Origin: an uncultured Bacteroides sp.
Lineage (GTDB): Bacteria; Bacteroidota; Bacteroidia; Bacteroidales; Bacteroidaceae
Reading direction: 5' to 3'
DNA: 64,000 bases
Assembly (NCBI RefSeq): GCF_900547205.1
Contig: NZ_URFY01000008.1
Coordinates: 71,854 to 135,853, forward strand
The translations under genes and the position numbers were made by a program. Shown piece by piece: positions 60,281-64,000 of the stretch; position 1 is the first letter of the stretch, and the number at the start of each line of letters is the position of its first letter. The notes beneath the pieces were generated by a model, which was not told the DNA's origin, did no database searches, and saw only the letters and a program-made list of their open reading frames with translations.

Positions 60281-62620
60281 TTATAGCGTGTAAGTGGCAG
60301 ACAACATGAAATTGCGGGGCATACTCGGCACGAATTGGCTGCCAAGAGCTTGGTTGGTGTATTCTTTGTCGAACAGATTGTTGACATTGACACCCAGACG
60401 CACATTGTTTTTCAGCGTGTACGACAGTCCGAGGTCGGTCAGCCAGTAGGAATCGAAGAATGTGGTGTTATCTGCGTTGCGGTATACCTTGTCCTGAAAG
60501 CTGGTGTCGAAGTTCACGCCCAGTCCTTTCAGCACGCCTTTGGAAACGGTATAAGCACCGTAGGCATAGAAGGTATGCTTCGGAATGTTGGCATATTGCT
60601 TGTCTTTGTTTTTAAGAGTCTCCATATAGGGGTTGTCCGCCAAATCCCGCAGTCTCGCATCAGTGTATCCATATCCGGCGCTTACCGACAGGTTGTAGAT
60701 GGGGCTCCACGTGATGTCGATATCGAAGCCTTTGGAGTCCATTTTGCCGACTTGTCCTACCACGGACTTTTCCAATACTACGCCATTCACTTGAGAACCT
60801 TTGGTGGCAAGGTTTTGCTTCATGTTGTATTTATTGATGTAGAATACGCTGGCGTTAGCTTCTAGCGTACGTGTAATTTGATATTTCATACCGGCTTCCA
60901 CCTGAAAGCCTTTCTCCGGTTTGAATACTTCTTCACCGTTTGTCGGAGTAAATTCTTTGCCATTCTTGTCGATATACGTCGTGTTGGCATCATAGAATGT
61001 ACGGATGGGCTTGAAGTAAGTGCCGTAAGAGGCATATACGGATAGTTTTTCTACAGGCAGGTACACCAGTCCGGCACGGAACGTAAAAGCTTGGTTGGTC
61101 ACTTTGTTGTAGGCATCGCTCTCCGGTTTTTCGTAGTGGCGGCCGCCGTCGCTGGTGTTCAGGTTGGCGGTTTTATACATAAACAAGTCGTAGCGTCCGG
61201 CAAGCATCATTTTCAGTTTGTCGCTAAATTCTATCAGGTCTTGCAGGTAGAATCCGTGAGTGAACGTCTTTTGTGCGGTTACATATCTGAAGGGAGCTTC
61301 CATCCAGCCGATGCTGTGAGGGTTGTATACCGAGCCGTGTCCAGTTGCTCCGGGGCCGGTCACTCCGGTTTCTCCGCCTTTGTAGGCCATGTAAGAATCT
61401 CGCAGGAGTGTAATGAAAGAATAGCCGCCCAGGTAGTTGTGCGCGATGGAGCCTGTATAGAACTTGCCACTTGTTTCCAGCTGGTTGTTCACCGTTTTGG
61501 AGATGTGCGAGAAGCGCAGCGGGTAGCTGTAGTAGATGGAGTCCAGGCAGATGTATTGTTTCTTGTCTTTATTCATATAGTAATGCGAGTAGATGGGTTC
61601 GCTGCTGGTCAGATAGTCCAATGATTCAGTTCCCAGGTAGTCGATATCATCGTAGCTGTACGTCAGCTTTTCCATTAGCTTGAAGGCATCGCTGAATGTA
61701 TGTTTATACATGGCGGACACGTTGAAAGCGCGGTTGTACATGAAGTCCGATTCGCTGTTGTAGCGCGCTTCACGGTTTAGTCCCGGCAGCATATCCCCTT
61801 TGCTCAGGTATTTGGCATCATCTTTTGTAGAGAAGATGTCGGCAGACATGGCGGGTGGTAAGCCGATTTCCGTAGCGTAGAAGTCACGGTTGGCTGCAAG
61901 GCGGATGTCCAGTTCGTCCTTCTCGGTGAGCTGTCCGCCCAAGGCTAGATAACCGGAGAACCGTTTGTTGGCATTGCTTCTCCATCCATCCTGAGCCTGC
62001 CAGTTGACGCTGGCGCGATAGTTGAGCGGCCCTACCAGTTTGCCGCCCATGCCGAACGTGGCCTGCTTATTGTGGTAACTGCCCACAGCGGCACGTGCAT
62101 AGATACTCTGTTTGCTCACGGGAGCTTTGCGCACGATATTCAGCACGCCGCCCACGGCAGATTGCCCGTAGAGTACCGAAGCGGGGCCTTTGAGCAGTTC
62201 GATGCTTTCTACCGACGATAAATCCATAAAGGGATAGGAGTTGTCGATGGACGAACGCTCGTCGCGCACGCCGTCTACCATAATCACCGAGTTGTCGAAG
62301 CCACGGATGGAAAACTGGGTGAATGCTCCGTAACTGGTGCGGAAACGTACACCGGGAAGGAAGCGGGCGGCTTCCTGAATGTCGCGGATATTTCGTTTCT
62401 CGAGCATTCCCGAGGTGATGGAGTTGGTAGATACGGGCATATATTTGGCGGGAACATCCAGCTTTAGGGCTTCTGTTTTGCGTTTGTAGTTGGTCGCCAC
62501 CACTACTTCGTCGATGGTGAATACCGAGTCGTTCAGGTTCGTATATTCCTTCTTGCTATGCTGCGCGTGGAGCGGGAGCAACAAGAAGCTGCTCATCGCT
62601 ATTAATAATAGTTTTTTCAT
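60281..62620 (-). CDS. TonB-dependent receptor
   Basis: 779 residues from ATG 62620 (MKKLLLIAMSSFLLLPLHAQ); the frame from 62776 adds residues inside the cbiK coding region. The TonB box region (DSVFTIDEVVVATNYK) is followed by a plug (IQEAARFLPGVRFRTSYGAFTQFSIRGFDNSVIMVDGVRDER) and a 22-strand barrel ending FMLSATYTL. It is siderophore-receptor-like (FecA/FhuA type), not SusC-like, and has no SusD partner. Sharing a transcript with cbiK suggests cobalt- or tetrapyrrole-related uptake. Confidence 0.9.
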   Translation of the reverse strand: MKKLLLIAMSSFLLLPLHAQHSKKEYTNLNDSVFTIDEVVVATNYKRKTEALKLDVPAKYMPVSTNSITSGMLEKRNIRDIQEAARFLPGVRFRTSYGAFTQFSIRGFDNSVIMVDGVRDERSSIDNSYPFMDLSSVESIELLKGPASVLYGQSAVGGVLNIVRKAPVSKQSIYARAAVGSYHNKQATFGMGGKLVGPLNYRASVNWQAQDGWRSNANKRFSGYLALGGQLTEKDELDIRLAANRDFYATEIGLPPAMSADIFSTKDDAKYLSKGDMLPGLNREARYNSESDFMYNRAFNVSAMYKHTFSDAFKLMEKLTYSYDDIDYLGTESLDYLTSSEPIYSHYYMNKDKKQYICLDSIYYSYPLRFSHISKTVNNQLETSGKFYTGSIAHNYLGGYSFITLLRDSYMAYKGGETGVTGPGATGHGSVYNPHSIGWMEAPFRYVTAQKTFTHGFYLQDLIEFSDKLKMMLAGRYDLFMYKTANLNTSDGGRHYEKPESDAYNKVTNQAFTFRAGLVYLPVEKLSVYASYGTYFKPIRTFYDANTTYIDKNGKEFTPTNGEEVFKPEKGFQVEAGMKYQITRTLEANASVFYINKYNMKQNLATKGSQVNGVVLEKSVVGQVGKMDSKGFDIDITWSPIYNLSVSAGYGYTDARLRDLADNPYMETLKNKDKQYANIPKHTFYAYGAYTVSKGVLKGLGVNFDTSFQDKVYRNADNTTFFDSYWLTDLGLSYTLKNNVRLGVNVNNLFDKEYTNQALGSQFVPSMPRNFMLSATYTL

Positions 62621-62639
62621 TGTGTTTTTGGCGGGTTGA

Positions 62640-63572
62640 TTAATCTTTGTCTTTTGCGTATTTGGCTTTCTTTTCCATGATGCCCACCGTCCGGTGCTGG
62701 AGCACGAACTTGGCATGGTCGATAAAAAGCTGCTGTATGGCGGGGATTTCTCCCAGTCCTTGCATTCGCACGTCAACCTTCAACCCTTCTTTTTCGAGAG
62801 TTTCTTTCCAGTCTACAGCGATGTCATTGTTGGCATGATCTCCGGCAACGAACATAAAAGGAACAAGTGTCACTTGTCGGGCTTTGCTGTCTTTGAGTTG
62901 TTGGAGCATGGTGTCGAAAGTGGGATAACCTTCGATGGTTCCTACATGGAAGTTCTTCAACCCTTTGGCTTTCAGCATATAGTCCATCATGGCGTAAGAA
63001 GCTGTGCTGGGGGTATAAGTTCCGTGCCCTACTAGCACTACGCTGCCTTTCTCCGGTTTTCCGGCGGCAAGGATGTCCGCCACTGCGTCCACGTCCTCCA
63101 CCGAGTAGAGCAGTGGAGTGCCTATGCGCACTTCCTTGAAGAAGGGGGCAACGGAAGCTACGTCGTGTCTGAGCGATTCCATTTCTACGCCTTCAATGAT
63201 GTTGGTGCTTTGCACGATGACGTGCGTATAGCCTTCTCCGCATAGTTTCAGCAGGGCTTCGAGTGGTGTGGGTTTGTCGATGCCGCGTGCTTTGAGGCGG
63301 CGCTTGACGATGCGCGATGTGTAAGCTTCGCGAAGTTCCAGTTGTGGAAAGGCTTCCTGCGCTTTTGTGTTGATTGCGTCGATGGTTTTGGTGCGGGTGT
63401 CGTCGTAGGTTGTGCCGAAGTGCACCATCAATAGAGCAGCCTTGTCGCCCGGCTGCATAGTAGCCATCATGTCGGAGGCAACGAAGTTTCCCCCCTCGTG
63501 TGCCTGACAGAGGACGGATAACATTACTGCACATCCTGCCAGGAGGATGTTTAGCAAGCATTTTCTTTTCAT
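62640..63572 (-). CDS. cbiK: Exported sirohydrochlorin cobaltochelatase (CbiK-like)
   Basis: 310 residues from ATG 63572; the longer frame from 63785 is inside the riboswitch. A signal sequence (LLNILLAGCAVMLSVLCQAHEGG) shows export; LAGC could also be a lipobox. The chelatase core has ALLMVHFGTTYDDTRTKTID, VVLVGHGTYTPSTASYAMMD and MFVAGDHANNDIAVDW, holding the conserved metal-site histidines. CbiK inserts cobalt into sirohydrochlorin. Periplasmic CbiK proteins are known in Desulfovibrio. The gene is 19 bp before the TonB receptor. Confidence 0.88.
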   Translation of the reverse strand: MKRKCLLNILLAGCAVMLSVLCQAHEGGNFVASDMMATMQPGDKAALLMVHFGTTYDDTRTKTIDAINTKAQEAFPQLELREAYTSRIVKRRLKARGIDKPTPLEALLKLCGEGYTHVIVQSTNIIEGVEMESLRHDVASVAPFFKEVRIGTPLLYSVEDVDAVADILAAGKPEKGSVVLVGHGTYTPSTASYAMMDYMLKAKGLKNFHVGTIEGYPTFDTMLQQLKDSKARQVTLVPFMFVAGDHANNDIAVDWKETLEKEGLKVDVRMQGLGEIPAIQQLFIDHAKFVLQHRTVGIMEKKAKYAKDKD

Positions 63573-63639
63573 TGAAATAATGTATAAAAAGTGAATAATC
63601 GGCTTCCCTGACCCCGGGGCGGCACTATTATCTGTATTT

Positions 63640-63848
63640 GCCTGGCAGGTTTCCTGACTATCCCTTTTCGAAAAGCTACCTTCCCGTCCGGCCTTTCGGC
63701 ATCGTGGCAGTGGTATGTGTAGTAATGCTTTTCGTACCTCTTTTGCGCATCGCATCGGAGAGATGAGTATCACAGTAGCGGGCACTGTTCCGGATTCTCA
63801 CCGGATTCCCTTTTATGCAGCGAGCAGTGTGTTCGTTGCATCACCTAA
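63640..63848 (-). promoter_or_regulatory. Cobalamin riboswitch
   Basis: On the minus strand, AAAAGGGAATCCGGTG, then GAATCCGGAACAGTGCCCG, then CTACTGTGA match the conserved core of the cobalamin aptamer. GCCGAAAGGCCGGACGGG and the 3' B12-box-like CAGGAAACCTGCCAGG complete it. It lies 67 bp upstream of cbiK and should switch the cbiK-TonB receptor-PepSY operon off when B12 is present. Confidence 0.95.
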
Positions 63849-63855
63849 GCGGGTG

Positions 63856-63863
63856 CAAAGATA
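63856..63863 (-). promoter_or_regulatory. -7 element of the riboswitch operon
   Basis: TATCTTTG on the minus strand, just upstream of the aptamer 5' end. Confidence 0.6.
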
Positions 63864-63950
63864 AACATAAATTGGATGATATGAAAAATTAGTTAATCTT
63901 TATCAGTGCAAAAAGGCTTTTAAATTAATTCATACTTGCATGGGATTGAA

Positions 63951-63988
63951 CAATTTATCAATGTGCTAATGTGCCAATATGCCAATGG
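63951..63988. repeat. Short AATGTGCCAAT-type repeats
   Basis: CAATGTGCTAATGTGCCAAT followed by ATGCCAATGG is a run of near-identical 9-10-bp words, a common Bacteroides intergenic pattern. The last 140 bp of the window otherwise show no gene. Confidence 0.5.
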
Positions 63989-64000
63989 CTGCGCTGTGTG

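Noticed and set aside
63573..63785. Longer cbiK with start at 63785
   Set aside because: The extra 71 codons lie inside the cobalamin aptamer, and the true N-terminus at 63572 is a signal sequence.

Overview
The window is chromosomal DNA of a Bacteroides species, close to the B. thetaiotaomicron group. The evidence is a SusR/A/B/C/D/E starch locus, the Bacteroidetes-type N-succinylornithine carbamoyltransferase ArgF', and many promoters with the Bacteroides -7 element TAnnTTTG. Lipoproteins with Cys followed by acidic residues, NigD-like and NVEALA proteins, and mostly housekeeping gene order support the same reading. The species cannot be fixed from the sequence alone.

Layout. 1-3400: a minus-strand module of a membrane-anchored winged-helix regulator, an NVEALA peptide and a transglutaminase-like lipoprotein cut by the window edge. 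3540-5415: radC, a MIP18/SufT-like gene and an LpxH-type phosphatase. 5478-17533: the starch locus susE-D-C-B-A (minus) with divergent susR (plus). It ends at a terminator after susE, with no susF or susG. 17644-20387: a small hypothetical gene, an XRE regulator and an AAA-ATPase/PD-(D/E)XK protein. 20426-20950: a non-coding element with 110-bp inverted-repeat arms around about twelve 22-bp units. 20973-28560: phoA, efp, rpmH, then PASTA protein-rluD-ddl-acyltransferase-NigD-rhodanese. 28642-33533: argF'-proA, proB, an aminotransferase relic, a DUF2007 gene and murI. 33640-40849: two Skp/OmpH genes, bamA, uppS, a DUF6242 lipoprotein and ribD. 40904-45067: prmC-recX, pyrE, an SRPBCC protein, argH, tRNA-Gly and tRNA-Leu. 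45111-45775: a gene-free gap with another 22-bp phased array. 45776-50723: a divergent PL8 lyase and GH2 glycosidase. 50730-50963: a probable small RNA with its own promoter, paired upstream repeats and terminator. 51078-58687: acyl-CoA synthetase, XRE-cupin, proC and the argR-GNAT-argG-argC-argD cluster. 58821-63863: a cobalamin-riboswitch operon for an exported CbiK chelatase, a TonB receptor and a PepSY membrane protein.

How it works together. Starch oligosaccharides bind SusD/E, enter through SusC and are cut in the periplasm by SusA (GH13) and SusB (GH97). SusR is the maltooligosaccharide sensor, and paired ACTTATATTT boxes with identical spacing upstream of susA and susB are its likely sites. 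Arginine and proline genes are spread over three clusters, with ArgF' carrying the Pro90 expected of the succinylated pathway.

The most unusual parts are the 22-bp arrays, the orphan small RNA, the periplasmic chelatase operon under B12 control and the NVEALA module.
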